This document shows, piece after piece, positions 9,841 to 22,256 of a stretch of 64,000 nucleotides of DNA. Source of the DNA: Hyalella azteca (lineage: Eukaryota > Arthropoda > Malacostraca > Amphipoda > Hyalellidae). Within the stretch, counting starts at the first letter, position 1. The number at the start of each line of letters is the position of its first letter. Location: the NCBI RefSeq assembly GCF_000764305.2, contig NW_025939587.1, positions 62,001 through 126,000 of the forward strand, given 5' to 3'. Below the pieces are notes generated by a model, which was not told the DNA's origin, did not search any database, and saw only the letters and a list, made by a program, of their open reading frames with translations. Made by a program: the position numbers and the translations under genes.

Positions 9841-12800
9841 GTGCGTGTGGCGATTTGTACTCCTCTTTATTTAGAGGACCGCAGTTTCCTCGCGACGCTT
9901 AGTGCACTTGAGAACCTTAGTACACTTGTGTACCATGAGTACACTTGAAAACCCTAAGAAATACTTATGAACTCTTGAATTTATTAAAATTTATTGTTCT
10001 GAATTTGAACTAAATGTACTGACGACTGCAACATAATCTGATTTAGTTGAATTCAAAAAGAGAACCTGAGGATTGACGCTTGTCGAGGATATATTGTTGG
10101 TTATGTGAAAACACCCTAAAAGAGTTATGTTACCAACTGTTCCTGATTTAATCACAGTAAAAGGCTAAAGCTTTCATTCAATATATGCATTTGAAGTATA
10201 TCGGTAGGGCGTTTTACAACGCATTGAGTCAAGGAAAAATCGAATCCAGTCATATATAATTTGTTTTATTTTCATGACGGGACAAAGCTCACGACTCTCG
10301 CTGATCGAGGAGCCAATTTTAAGCTCATTTAAATGGTTTGAAACAAAGTAATTTATTTGCGGAGTATATAATTATCTTATTAATTTGGTTAATTTTATTT
10401 TTATTTTCCAATTATATTTCTATTCTAAGCACAAGGTATTCATATGGTATAGAAGTGATCCACTTTTATTGTAATCAAAGAAATGGTATTTGAACGCAAT
10501 CGAAAAATGCTTCAATCGTACAACGCAAAGTTGGGTGTGAACTTCCAATGTAAACAGTAATAAGTGCGACCGTCTAAGTTTTGCGATGAGAGTAACTTTG
10601 CCTGCGCGATTTTGTGATGATCGACTTGGGGACTTGGAATATTGTTAACATATTCTGATGAATTCGATCGGCGGTCAGCAGAAGTGAAGTGCACTTCTCT
10701 TGTGAAGAGCATATGAGCGATGGGCCCTTCGAAGCAGAAGACTCTTGGCGACCAAGTCTAGAAGCTTCTCACAAAGAACTAAAATTATGTACACGATAAT
10801 GCTATGAAAGCGGAATTTAATCGCATGCCAGTTTTCAAGTTAAAGGGACAGGGTTAGTTCGGTATGAAAAATTTTTTTCCTTTAGCCGGAAGTCATTTAT
10901 AGTTTAAATTCATGATATTTCATAGAAATTTTCAAGAGAAATTCAAGGTTTTTCCGAAAAATTTTTGAGGTTATTTCCTTGGCCAGACGTAATACTAACT
11001 CTCGAAATTGACTAATATTAAATAAGGTTCTTTTCTGTATTTGTTGGAAATTTAGCAATACATTTTTAAAGTTAACTGAGTTCGCTACAGTCAAATAAAC
11101 TCAATAAATAAGTGTTGTGGCGATTATATTTTTGTCGTGGTGAGTCAATAAAATTTCGTGGATACACGATATTTTGACGATTTAATATCTTTTAACAGGA
11201 AATGAAAAGACAAATCAAAGCAAGCAGTTTTCCGAATTCCATAAAAGATCGGTTTAAATATAAAATACATAAGACGGTCCCTGGAGCCTTTTATGTGCTA
11301 AGAATGTTAACTCTTGCGCAGAAGAATGTTTCCATATCTGAGACAAGATCGGCGGATGTCATGGGTTGGCATGAAGGTCGGAAGGTCTGCTGTGTCGGTA
11401 CAGGTTGGGAGAAGTCGCTTGATTTGATGCGTTGGTAGAGCTTGAAAAATATGAATCTACAATATCTAAAATTGAAAATTCTCGATAAAATAACATAGAT
11501 TTAACATTTGTTTCAGGGTTTTAATTTATCATTCCGCTTGAACTCTTGCGTAGATTTCTATACAAAACTGGAGCATATAAAGCGGTTAAGGAAGGATTGT
11601 GGGGCTGAAAGTAATTCGCGTTATCTGAACCATCATCACGCTCGACTGGACGCCAGTTATGACAGCACTAATGCGCTTCGTCCATATAACTGCCAGCCAT
11701 TTAGAGCCTCTTCTGTGATAAAAATAAATTCCATGAGCACCTCAGGAAAAACGCACCGACAGCGGCGATTGTTCGTACGGCAGCAGCCAACACTGGCGAC
11801 TGAGCTTTGCGTGTTCATTTAAGAGGAGCTGTCCCCAAAGGCTACATCGATATCTTTAGCAAGAATAACCTTCGATTGCGCGGAAGAAAATTATGCGAGT
11901 GGGCGGAAAGACAAAAAAAGAAGAACTAAAACAAAAAAAGGCCGCCAAGGCGGTGCTTTATTTTCGAATGTAGTGGTTGGTTTGTTTAGAAAAAATACGA
12001 GCGCTTCGACGGGTCAGATAAGCTGATGACGCTATCGGAAATGTTTTCGGAATGAACTAAGCTTTTGGCAGCAGGTGATACTATGAAGAAGTTACAGCAT
12101 TAATAGGCATCGAGTTTATTTGCTAGCATCGGTTTGTATTTTTATGTATACCTATTTTGCGACACTTCCAATATCAGTAAAGCGAACCGCAACGAAAACG
12201 TAATAGTTATTTCGTACAAACGCGTTTTGTTTGTCCATACGATTTCGAAAATACTAGTGCGTTTAAAATAATGCCCTCAAGTTCAATATTTTCCCCAGAA
12301 AAATAAAAGGATGAAGCCATTCTCTGATGACAGCAATCGCTCGAGAACCATTGTGTTACATACAATTAAGAATATATGTACAAATCAATGTAGGCCCCGA
12401 TTGCACAGAGTCGCTTGTTGGAGATTACACCTCATCAACAATACACAGTAATTTATTAGACCTACAATGCACCCAGTCTATGAGGAAGGCTTATGGGGGG
12501 CATTATTGTGTAAGGTAATTAGGGTGGAGTGGCTATCTTGTCGGGCGTCTTGCTATAGTAGAGGCGTTCATACAGACTGACGAGGACAGTCCTATTGAGT
12601 GCCTGGTCTTCAGCCTCAATGGATCCATCAAAGCTCCTTACGTAGCTAGGGTTTCACGTCCTCTCGCAGCCCGGAGACTTTCACTGATCACATCAGCAAT
12701 ATTTTGTCTAAAATGAGGCTTGGACTGATGATTGATTATTAACAGTATGAATTATCATTACCTATGTATTATTTACCTATTTATCTACTGTTGAGTAATT

Positions 12801-13034
12801 AATTTGAACTATAATCGTGCATAACTTGATAATAAACTCTTGATGAGCGTTTAGTTTTAACATTTTCACTCGCGTTTATATAATATTAATTTTATCCATA
12901 CCTAATTTTCCCACAATAATAACATACTCATTTCTCCAATTAATAATTATTTAACGTCCGTGTAGTAAACTTTAACCGTATTTCCCCCCCAGAATCTGCT
13001 AGCGTTACTGAAACATTCGTTTATTTAAAAAGAA
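9841..13034. other. Non-genic AT-rich stretch
   Basis: Contains scattered frames of up to 104 codons (11508-11822 plus) without recognisable motifs, and a small GCCGCCAAGGCGG inverted word near 11941. No RNA gene or array is seen. Confidence 0.5.
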
Positions 13035-13250
13035 AGATTACTGTTTATTTTGCGTAGACGTTGCCAGCGAAGCCATATCTTTATAAGGACCCTCGCGTTG
13101 CTCTACTGCACGGCCATAAATTTGCTCCACTGCTGCTCATTTATGTGCAATAAACAACTAAAGCCGCGGCCGACATATTGGCGGCCGCGAAATGCTCTAC
13201 TTGCAGCCGTCGATAAATCGTCATTAGTTTAGCTTCTATATGCCGCCGTT
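13035..13250. promoter_or_regulatory. GC/CpG-richer island, possible regulatory DNA
   Basis: This ~200-bp segment is clearly richer in GC and CpG than its flanks. It holds several ATAAA/ATTTA words (ggccataaattt, tgcaataaac, cgataaatcg) of the kind bound by Hox/Cdx-type homeodomains, and a near-inverted GC block (gccgcggcc ... ggcggccgcg). No open frame is convincing. Enhancer function is inferred from composition only. Confidence 0.2.
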
Positions 13251-13256
13251 TGAAAG

Positions 13257-13281
13257 AAATGTGTAAGGGGCTTACACATTT
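13257..13281. repeat. Perfect hairpin, 11-bp arms, 3-nt loop
   Basis: Arms aaatgtgtaag (13257-13267) and cttacacattt (13271-13281) are exact complements around GGG. It lies at the right edge of the CpG-richer island. Confidence 0.85.
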
Positions 13282-13630
13282 ATTTAGGAGTTAATTTCAG
13301 GCGGGTATAATATTTAAAAACAACATGCAGCGTCTTGCTAAAATGAGAAAAATAATATTCAATTCAGATTATGTCAGTCATGTCGATCGTCCTTCAATTA
13401 GCAAGAATGCAATTTTAAAACCGTTCAACGCACAGCGTTTTCTCTACGATGTGTTCAATTCATTTCATTTTTAATCAAGTATGGGATGAATACATGAATA
13501 TGGGAATATTATTTTTATGAGAAGAAAAAGAGTTTCTTTTCAGATGTCATAAAAATAAGGATATCAGCCTCACACTCGTGCGGTAAACTTCTATCTCTTC
13601 TGCCATTCAGCAAATCTATGAACTAAGTCC

Positions 13631-13735
13631 GTTAAATGCTAGCTCCTGCCAAAGATAATCCGGCCGTTGAATGTTAAATACTGCCAAACATTATCCACTC
13701 ATTGAATCCTAACTCCTGCCAAACATTATTTGGAG
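13631..13735. repeat. 35-bp tandem repeat, 3 copies
   Basis: Units at 13631, 13666 and 13701 share the core tcctgccaaacattatcc and a GTTGAAT-like start. They are moderately diverged, with a partial fourth (caatgtta) after 13735. Confidence 0.8.
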
Positions 13736-14164
13736 CAAATCAATGTTAGACTTGAGCACCGCTTTGCCTTTGAGACATGCAATGCTGAACATTTTGGTTG
13801 TAATGTATTAATTTATGCACGTGTTCATTACGACACAACGCGATGCTGATGTCGTCACCGTAACTGCTGCAATTGCAGCTAAAACTCAGGTTTTGATCGA
13901 GGCTACAACCGATACTAAAACCGAGTCTATACAACTGCTGTCCTCGCACTCAAGAGAGACAGACATACAATATCACATTGATGCACATGTTTTATAAATC
14001 AATGTAATAATCAATCAGTGCCAAATGAAATGTGCCTGTCAAATATTCTGAATTCATGTGCTCATTACCTTTATTCATAGCAATGCCCATAGAGTTACTT
14101 TGAACTATAAGTCCACGAGTCTCTCAAGTTTGTTGGTGGCATTGGTATATAAAAAATACTGTAT

Positions 14165-14690
14165 AATTGAGGCTATAATCGAAGCCACAACTCAGGCTAC
14201 AATCTAGGCTATAATCGAGGATACAACTCATGCTAAAACCGAGGCTACAATCGATTCTAAAACCGAGGCCTATAATCGAGGCTACAATCGAGGCTACAAT
14301 CGATGCTACTATCGAAGCTACAACCAAAGTTACAATCTCGGCAACAACCGAGGCTATAGCCGAGGCTACAACTAAGGCTACAATCGAAGCTACAACCAAG
14401 GTTACAACCGAGGCAACAACTGAGGCTACAACCGAGGCTACAATCTCGGCAACAACCGAGGCTACAGCCGAGGCTACAACTAAGGCTACAATCGAAGCTA
14501 CAACCAAGGTTACAACCGAGGCAACAACTGAGGCTACAACCAAGGTTACAATCTCGGCAACTACCGAGGCTACAGCCGAGGCTACAACCTCGGTTTCAAC
14601 CGAGGTTACAACCGAGGCTACAATCTCGGCTTCAACCGAGGTTCCAACCGAGGCTACAATCTCGGCTACCACCTAGACTACGATGATCGA
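14165..14690. repeat. 12-bp minisatellite with 108-bp higher-order unit
   Basis: The basic unit is close to gaggctacaatc. Variants (gag/aag, tacaa/tcggc) are themselves arranged periodically, and a nine-unit block starting at 14371 repeats at 14479, exactly 108 bp later. Because the period is 12, frames stay open on both strands: 148 codons plus (Thr/Ala/Glu-rich) and 182 codons minus (Val/Ala/Ser-rich). Neither has a signal peptide, a domain or flanking exons that I can see, so I treat both as shadows of the array. Related words occur upstream at about 13890-13925. Confidence 0.9.
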
Positions 14691-15258
14691 GCAGTTGATG
14701 CAAGATTGAAGGCTAACCTTCTCACTGATGCCGCCTCAGAGAATTACTCTCAGGATTGCTTACCGCGACTTTACACGCAAACTCCTAGAATTTTGTCATC
14801 AGCGCTCGAGATTACGAAGGAAATATTTATTTTTCACTTTGTCGGCGAATTTGAAAGTCACCGAGATGCAGAGTGAAGTGTATTTAAATCGGAAATGCTC
14901 TGGGAATATTGAATAGGGCTGTGAACGAGGCTCGCATATCTGTTTTTTTTTTATAAGATAATGGGAGAGATCGAGTTTTGATTGTTTGTTGTCAGTTTAT
15001 TATAAAGAAAACAATATTTATTAATTGAGATACATGAAATTCACATTTATTTATGAAAAATTTTGCGTGTTAGTGCCATGGAGGTTCTTTTAAGGGCTAA
15101 AGTTGCTACTTCAGAGTATGCCGTGTCACGACCTCAGCTTGCTATCACCTTTCTTCCTCATATTACCGGCATGACTGTAACACAGCGAGCCTCATCTTCT
15201 CTGAAACACGTATGGCTACATGAAAACATTGTGGCCACATAGCCTTCCAATAATTGAG
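14691..15258. other. Non-genic spacer
   Basis: A 62-codon frame (14728-14916) has no recognisable content. The remainder is AT-rich. Confidence 0.5.
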
Positions 15259-15362
15259 CACAGAGATACAATAATACAGCACAGAGATACACTAAGACAA
15301 CACAGATATGCAAAAAGACACAATGGATGTACAATAAGACAGCATAGATATAAAATAATACA
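15259..15362. repeat. 21-bp tandem repeat, 5 copies
   Basis: Units at 15259, 15280, 15301, 15321 and 15342 follow cacagagatacaataagaca with substitutions; one unit is 20 bp. The minus strand translates into a hydrophobic seven-residue repeat (for example YLCAVLL), which mimics a membrane protein but follows from the period. Confidence 0.85.
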
Positions 15363-18300
15363 ATATACACCATACCACCATTAAGGGTTCGATGACAGTT
15401 GTCACGATAATTTTCTAACGAGCTCGGTTATTATTAACCCAGTTCAATAATTAGCAAAAATTACGTTAATATATTACAACATCTAAATGATCCTGATATC
15501 GATAGCCTTTCTACGTAAGAAATCTTGCCTTTACTCAATCGTAAAAATCTATTTGAGCAAAATTAACAGTAAGTCATAGGTTTGATGACACTTTATTTAG
15601 TGATGAAAAAATGCAACAAATCCCATTCTGAAAGAAATATCCACTGGCGTATTTAAATAACATATTATTTTTCTCGGAAGCTGCTTCTTCATTGAGGCTG
15701 AACTCATGACTCGCGTTGATGTTGATGCCTGCAGTTGACCAGGAAGCCACGGAAGTGCTGACGATATAGCAATTTAGCTTTTAAATTCAGTCAGTTATTC
15801 TCTTACCTGTTGATTTTTCCTTCCAACTTTACGAGAAATTATTCATTCCTCACCGTCAATTTCAATATAGGTTAGAGGTTCTTAAAAATATCAATTATTA
15901 AATGATAATTTTTGTAAAATCTGCTTCGCTTAAAAACAATCCGAAGTATAAGTACCGGAGGGATCCAAACTCAAGGATTCTAGAGCGTGTCTCGAGCATC
16001 AATGATTCGTTATCAATTTCATCGAATCATATTTTCCGCCAGTGAGAGCTTAGTTATACCGACTTGACTCTTCGTTTAAATCTCTTGGTTATTCACTCTT
16101 AAAAACTCGAAACCCTCATTGAAGAGGTCGTTTACCAACAGTGCGACAAGTAACCTGCAACAACGTACAATTATTTCTACCGTCTTGCCGTTTCTCTATT
16201 ACTTGGTTTGTATGATTTGCCGTTTGTATTTCATTTGTTAATTTTGTTGGTTTATTATATTCATACATTTATTCTGTTGGAAAGATAGACTTATTTTGAG
16301 GATTGAATTTTCAAAGTAATTTCAATTCAAGTTTCATGTTTCAAATCTAATTTTTGGTTTCTATGTAAAACGATTAATTCATTTTTTAGCGTTCTTCATT
16401 CTAGAAGTACGTTATTTTTCTACCGCATTTGCGAAGATCACTATTCAAACTTTAGCCTTAAGTCTTTTCTCAATTTCCAAAGTAACTGAAAAAAAAAACT
16501 AATTTCTTAATACAGTCTTATTGAAAGCTTCACAATTTAAATTTATCTCTTCTACAGTATACAGTATACATTCATCACGCTCCTGAGACTAGCTGGCAGG
16601 CATAACTTTATTTTACGTCACGCATTCGCCACTCAGTTCTTCCAACGTGAAACCAGCCCGCCACCTTCAACTCATTTATGAACCGTTTCAAGATGATTGC
16701 ATTTGGGATTCGGGTCTTAACGATTGAACATTGTCAATCCTTTGACAGCACTGCAATCGTTATTTCAACGAAGCTAAACCAATCCGAGTACTTTGAATCA
16801 ATTCCAAAACTTTGTTAATTGAACGAAAAATTAAAGCTTCATTGAATAATTATTTATTTGACTCAGCGTCCTGTCGAAGTGTGAAAACATCACTACTTCT
16901 TGATTCTTATTTGAAGACCGTCGAGTTATGTCTTGGTAGTTATAGTATAAACGCATGCATGTAATAAATAAACATTAGATGTCGATCATGTATGCCTACA
17001 AGTATATTTTAATCGTCATTCAGACAGTTGTGAGATTTTCTCCAGAAGCCATGGGGCAATCAGTGTATACGTATGCCCTGTAACAATAGTGAAGCAAACG
17101 TAGAAATTTCGGTGCCAGAAGCAAATAACCCATTCATCTAGTACGTTCTTTCAATTGTTATATTATTTGTCTGAATTATCAGGATCGTTTTAATTTTTTT
17201 TAAATAAAGGCCTCCCACACTCACCATTCCAACAAAAAGGGAATTAATAGGGAAAAGGAATAGGGAATAATTTTAATTGTTTTATAAAAGTCAGTTTTTA
17301 TGATGTTTCAAAAACTTGCGGCTTAGTTTTAATTTTCAGATGTTGAAAAGGCTTTAAACCCATTTATAACCATTTTGAATCCCATCAAACAATTGAATGT
17401 CGGTACTATGTATTTTTTATAGATTTTACAGGCATTTTTCCGATGCAATTTTTTATCAAATGAAAACCAATATGACTTCAACTGTACGGCAAATATTTAT
17501 TGCGCGATATTCTCTGTTATCAAACCTTGAAGAAAATTTACGCAGTTATAATGGTGGCAAATCGATGGCCGGTGATTGCCTTTTGAAGAACCTCTCATGA
17601 ATTTTTATTTTAATCGTTTTTTTGTTTCTAAAAGCAATCAGTGCCATGATCACAATCAGAATTTAAATCGCATACATACGATCAGAGCGCTGGTGCCGAA
17701 GGTCACAGTCTGACATTTTTCGATTTGCATCAATCCAGCAAGTATTGGAAAATTATTCAGACTCCTGCATAAAAGTTATCGCAGAATCGCCAAGCGAGTT
17801 ATTAATTAATGCTCGATGATGCGAAATATGACTGAATGTCACCTGGTGTAGAATAGATCTGGTGCAACCTTCAACAATGATCCTTGTTTTGTTATTTATT
17901 GGTATATGAGTTGAAAAGAAAGCAAAAAAGAAAAGTCTACGAGCTTGTCATGATGATAATTTGGCATCAGACGATGAATCACCAACTAAATTATAGCAGT
18001 TAGCCCGTAACTGGATATCTCTGGCTATAATTTATAAAAAAAATATACGACTGTGTGTTGGGATTAGATTTTTATTTGTCAATGATATATGATTTTATTC
18101 AAGAACCAACCAAAACTGATCAAATAGTCTTATATATTAAAGAAATATATTTTTTTGTCTTTAAAACTTTATATATTTCAACAAATCCATCAAGAATTAT
18201 TATAAATACCCCAATATATTCCAGAACAAAAATATTAAATAAGTCATTAACATTTGATTTCTAAAAAAAAACCAAACAAAAAGGTGTCAATTAAATTTAA

Positions 18301-18550
18301 ATGGCAACAAAAATCAAAAAAATACCCTAAACTCAACAAGAAATAACAAAAAAACCCCAAAGCAATCAACAAACCGCTTTTTCCTTGTCAATGAAATTTG
18401 ATTTTCTTCCGAAGGTAATGGAGCCATACGAGCAGCCGCCCCAGCCTTGGTCCAGTTCGAAGCAGTAATGATTTCCTCGCTCAGCTCGACGTCTAATGAA
18501 GGCACAGGAAGCGTGGCCACTGAACTCGAACGCCGTGTCACGGATAATTA
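15363..18550. other. Non-genic AT-rich stretch
   Basis: Long A/T runs occur (for example around 16490, 17200 and 18250). I see only frames below 90 codons and no motif or RNA gene. Confidence 0.6.
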
Positions 18551-18821
18551 CCGTACTCAGGGTCAGCCGTGTGACCCGGCCATGTACCGTGTACTGGGTC
18601 AGCCGTGTGACCCGGCCACGTACCGTGTACTGCACTGCCCAGGGTCAGCCGTGTGACCCGGCCATGTACCGTGTACTGCACTGGCCAGGGTCAGCCGTGT
18701 GGCCCGGCCATGTACCGTGTGGCGCAATGTCCAGGGTTAGCCGTGTGACCCCGCCATGCACCGTGTACTGCACTGCCCAGGGTCAGCCGTGTGACCCGGC
18801 CATGTACCGTTTACTGCACTG
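18551..18821. repeat. 46-bp GC-rich minisatellite, 6 copies
   Basis: Copies of ggtcagccgtgtgacccggc begin at 18561, 18597, 18643, 18689, 18735 and 18781. The first spacing is 36 and the others are 46, because the first unit lacks the 10-bp actgcccagg-type piece. It is much more GC-rich than its surroundings. Frames of up to 166 codons crossing it are array artefacts. Confidence 0.92.
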
Positions 18822-18906
18822 TTCACACTTAATATTAAAAAATTGCTTTTCAGAATTTTTTAAGATATCAAAATTTTGTAAATTTTCAAAATTACTTATT
18901 TTGTCA

Positions 18907-19360
18907 ACTGATTCATGCATTGTCTCTGACTTCATGCAATTGTGCAAAATTTCAGATCGATTGGACAGGTCAAATTGTGTCATATATGGATTATAAGATT
19001 TGCAGCAGACGAAATTATTTTTAATTTATTTTTAATAATGAAAAATTTTTTTTTTAATTTATAAAATTATTTATTCTGTCAATTGATTCATGCATTGTCT
19101 CCAACTTTACGCTAGTGTGCAAAATTTCAGATCGATTGGACAGGTAGAAGTGTGCCAAATATCGATAACAAGATTTGTAGCTGACAAAATTATTTTTAAT
19201 TATTTAATACTGAAAAAAAAAAATTATTTTTCAAATCATTTATTCTCTAAATTGATTCATGAATTGCCTCCAACTTTATAAAAGTGTGCCAAATTTCAGA
19301 TCGATTGGACAGTTTGTCTGTCTGTCTGCTACAAGATTAGTAGCTGACAGACAGACAAAC
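18907..19360. repeat. Tandem ~170-bp unit, 2.6 copies, ending in a hairpin
   Basis: Units start at about 18907, 19082 and 19251 (spacings near 175 and 169). Each carries ttgattcatgcattg, then aaatttcagatcgattggac, then acaagattTgtagctgaca, then A/T-rich filler. The third copy stops at a hairpin made of TGTC/GACA tetranucleotides. A conserved block followed by CAGACAGACAGAC is, to my knowledge, common among arthropod interspersed repeats, so this is probably a non-autonomous transposon remnant. Confidence 0.8.
19312..19360. repeat. Hairpin of CTGT/ACAG repeats
   Basis: Perfect 15-bp arms gtttgtctgtctgtc (19312-19326) and its complement (19346-19360) are followed, after one T-T mismatch, by an inner 5-bp stem gctac/gtagc with a 7-nt loop. 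It closes the ~170-bp repeat series. Confidence 0.85.
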
Positions 19361-22256
19361 AAACAACAAGAAGTGAAGTTGAAGAGAAGTGTTGAGAAAT
19401 TGTCCAATGAGCGATGCTTTTTTTGGCCTTGTGCGGGTTATCCTGATCGAAAATAGAAACAAATTACTCGTAGAAAGTGCGTCATCATTCGGACAATGTA
19501 ACCCATTCATTTTCCAGAGTGATAGGTCAACCGCGTGACCGAGCCACGTGAAGCAGATCAAATGTTTGCCAGTTTCCTGAGACGGAAACTCGACCACAGG
19601 ACATCAGCGGTGAAAGGTCAAAGTTTGTGGTAATTAGGGTGAAAATTTATTTTACTTTTCGTATATTTATGTTGTGAATGTTGTAAGATAATAAACTTGA
19701 TATTCTATTCATTCATATTTAGTGCCGTAAAACAATTAAATTCAAAAGATTACAACTGATTCGGTTTAAACTGTTTCAATTTTAATTCTACTTTCAGCGC
19801 ATTTTTACCAAATGTTACCTAGTTTTCAAGAATTTATTAGTCTAGTGACCGTATGCAACTCAAAAACATCTAACACAGCTCAAAATATTATTATTTTGTT
19901 TGTGCTATTATTGCACAGACCGTATTGCACAGCTCATAACATCTAAAAAGTCAATAAAAAATCTGAAACGAACGCTATAGCAGCGTCAGGTGGCCAGATG
20001 AGATGCAGCTTATAATTTAGACGTCTCGCAAGAACAGAGAAAGGAGGCTGCTTTAGAATGCCTTCGAAAATATAAAGGGGATGAAAATATTGGAAGAAAT
20101 AAAGGTAGAGACCTGCAGCTACTGTCTCATATCTCACCAGCGCCGACACTCGCATATTAGCTCGCTCTGGCTACCGGTAGGATTTTTTTTAATGCATCTG
20201 GAACAATGAATGGTTGAATATGCCAATACTTAACAAATGGTAACTAATAGTTTGTTAATTAAACTATTTATGAGTAATGTCTATGCAACACGTTTCTCTG
20301 ACCTGGAAAATGCGGTAATTTTTATTACAGAACTTTGCTATTTTAAGCAGAATTATTTTTTTGTCAGTTTCGACACAAAGCTTGGTAACCTGTTTCTGAG
20401 ATTACACGACACCAGAGGCAATTTCAAGTCAAGATGCAGGCTATTTTAGAAGCATTTTCCTCGATGTCCGCTTCTTTAGTAGCTGCACGAAGCCTATTAT
20501 TACCCATAGCACCACGCCAGTTCACAAAGACTAGAAGTTCCCCATAAAAAGTGTGAAGTGAAAGAGAGCCCCGACGACGGCGATGTAGCGTGCGATATGC
20601 GATGCAACGTCTGCAGCCAGATTAAAATGGGAATAAAATCAAATTTATTAGACCAAAAAACTGTGGAGCTCCAGAGGTGAAGCATTGACCGCTGTCAGAC
20701 ACTCATGAAAATATGTACGCAATTTAACGTTTGTCTCGTGGCATGGAAAATATTTAAGGTTATGTGCTGAAATATAAAATAGTTAAATATTTGTTAAATA
20801 TTAATCAATTTACAACAAAATAACTAGGATAAAATGGCATTCGAACTGGGACAAGACAAAATCCAATACCAGACCTTTCAGAAATAAAAAAAATTAGCAA
20901 GGAATTTAGCATATGCACCGACGCCAAGTTTATTTCCTAGTAAATGTTAAAAATGTAAACATGAACAAATTTTATTGAGCGCGAGCTCTTCAAAATATTC
21001 GTTTGACTAAAGGAGGCACAAATCTCATATAAATAAAATTTAAAAGATTTTAATTTAAACCGCATGGAAAGTTTGAGACTGAAGAATTTAACTCAAGCGT
21101 AACTTGTAATTTAGTGGAGCAAAAAAACTGATGTCGAGATGAATGTTAATAGCGCGTTACAGTGTCTTGGCAAGTAGCTCGTCAATATTCAGGTCGCGAC
21201 TTAGAAAGTCAAGAATTTTTTGCCACCACGTACAAATTGTTTTTTATTTAATGTAAATTTTTATTGTAAATTTATTTTACTTACGTTGAAATACACAACT
21301 TGGTGTATTGTCCCTTTGTCCCTGAAATTTTCAAAAACTCCTGGAAAATAAGGATTTTCTTTCGATTTTCTCACCTAGAAAAATGTTTAGAATTATGAAT
21401 ATTTATTTGTAATGATAAATTGTTTCCTTCCAACTGTGACGAAATACTGAAATGATCTGTGACGTAAAAATTGATATTTAGCTCTCACTATTGGGTTGCT
21501 GGCAGATTAAGTTTGAAATTTATTCGCAAATGAAGCAGCATTTCTTCTTACTAACTGAAACTGCCTTGAACCCTTAACAAACTTACCGCCATGTTTGTTC
21601 CTGACGCTTGCTGTGTGCAAATAAATAAGATATTTTAGAAAATTTTGAAGTAATGGCAAAAGCTCACAACCGAAATCGTTTTCCCATTGCCCACCAATAG
21701 TCATAAGTTCTGTAAACAATCGCAGCTTGCGCCTTGGCATCGATCGACATCTTTTTCCCGAATAAAATTAGAGAACGCGAATTAGGATGCCACCTAATGC
21801 GATAAAAATATTATGTAAAATAAATCATATTGTAACCCATTTAGGTATGATTTTTCTTCCAGCACACACACAAGATTAAGGTTTATGCCTCCAGCTATTT
21901 TTTAGAGTTTCAACAGGAAGGGTAGATAGTGCTGACCTAAAACCTTTTTCAGGTTTGAATATACAAGAGGATGGCAGGTCTCTCACTGGCATGCTCGTCA
22001 CGACGACAGAAGCTCTGCGCTGAACGTGACGATGGCGTCTTAAATGGCGTGTCAAAATGGCAACGCTGCCACCAAAGAACTTGATTCCTGAAAAAAAAAA
22101 ACACTTCAAGGAAGAATCGAGGGGAATGGTTCTTGGAAATTAAAAATTAATGCTAAAAAAAAAGAGAGAAACAGAGAGGAACAAAAAATAAGCGAAGGAT
22201 AACTATAAGATTTTTTCAGTTTTAAGTAAATGAAAAATTTGCAATGAAAATGTGGT
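19361..22256. other. Non-genic AT-rich stretch
   Basis: No frame above 86 codons and no recognised motif. A purine-rich run lies at about 22150-22200. Confidence 0.6.

Noticed and set aside
14124..14676. Long opposing frames (182 and 148 codons) as genes
   Set aside because: Both follow from a 12-bp tandem repeat. There is no start context, splice site or domain.
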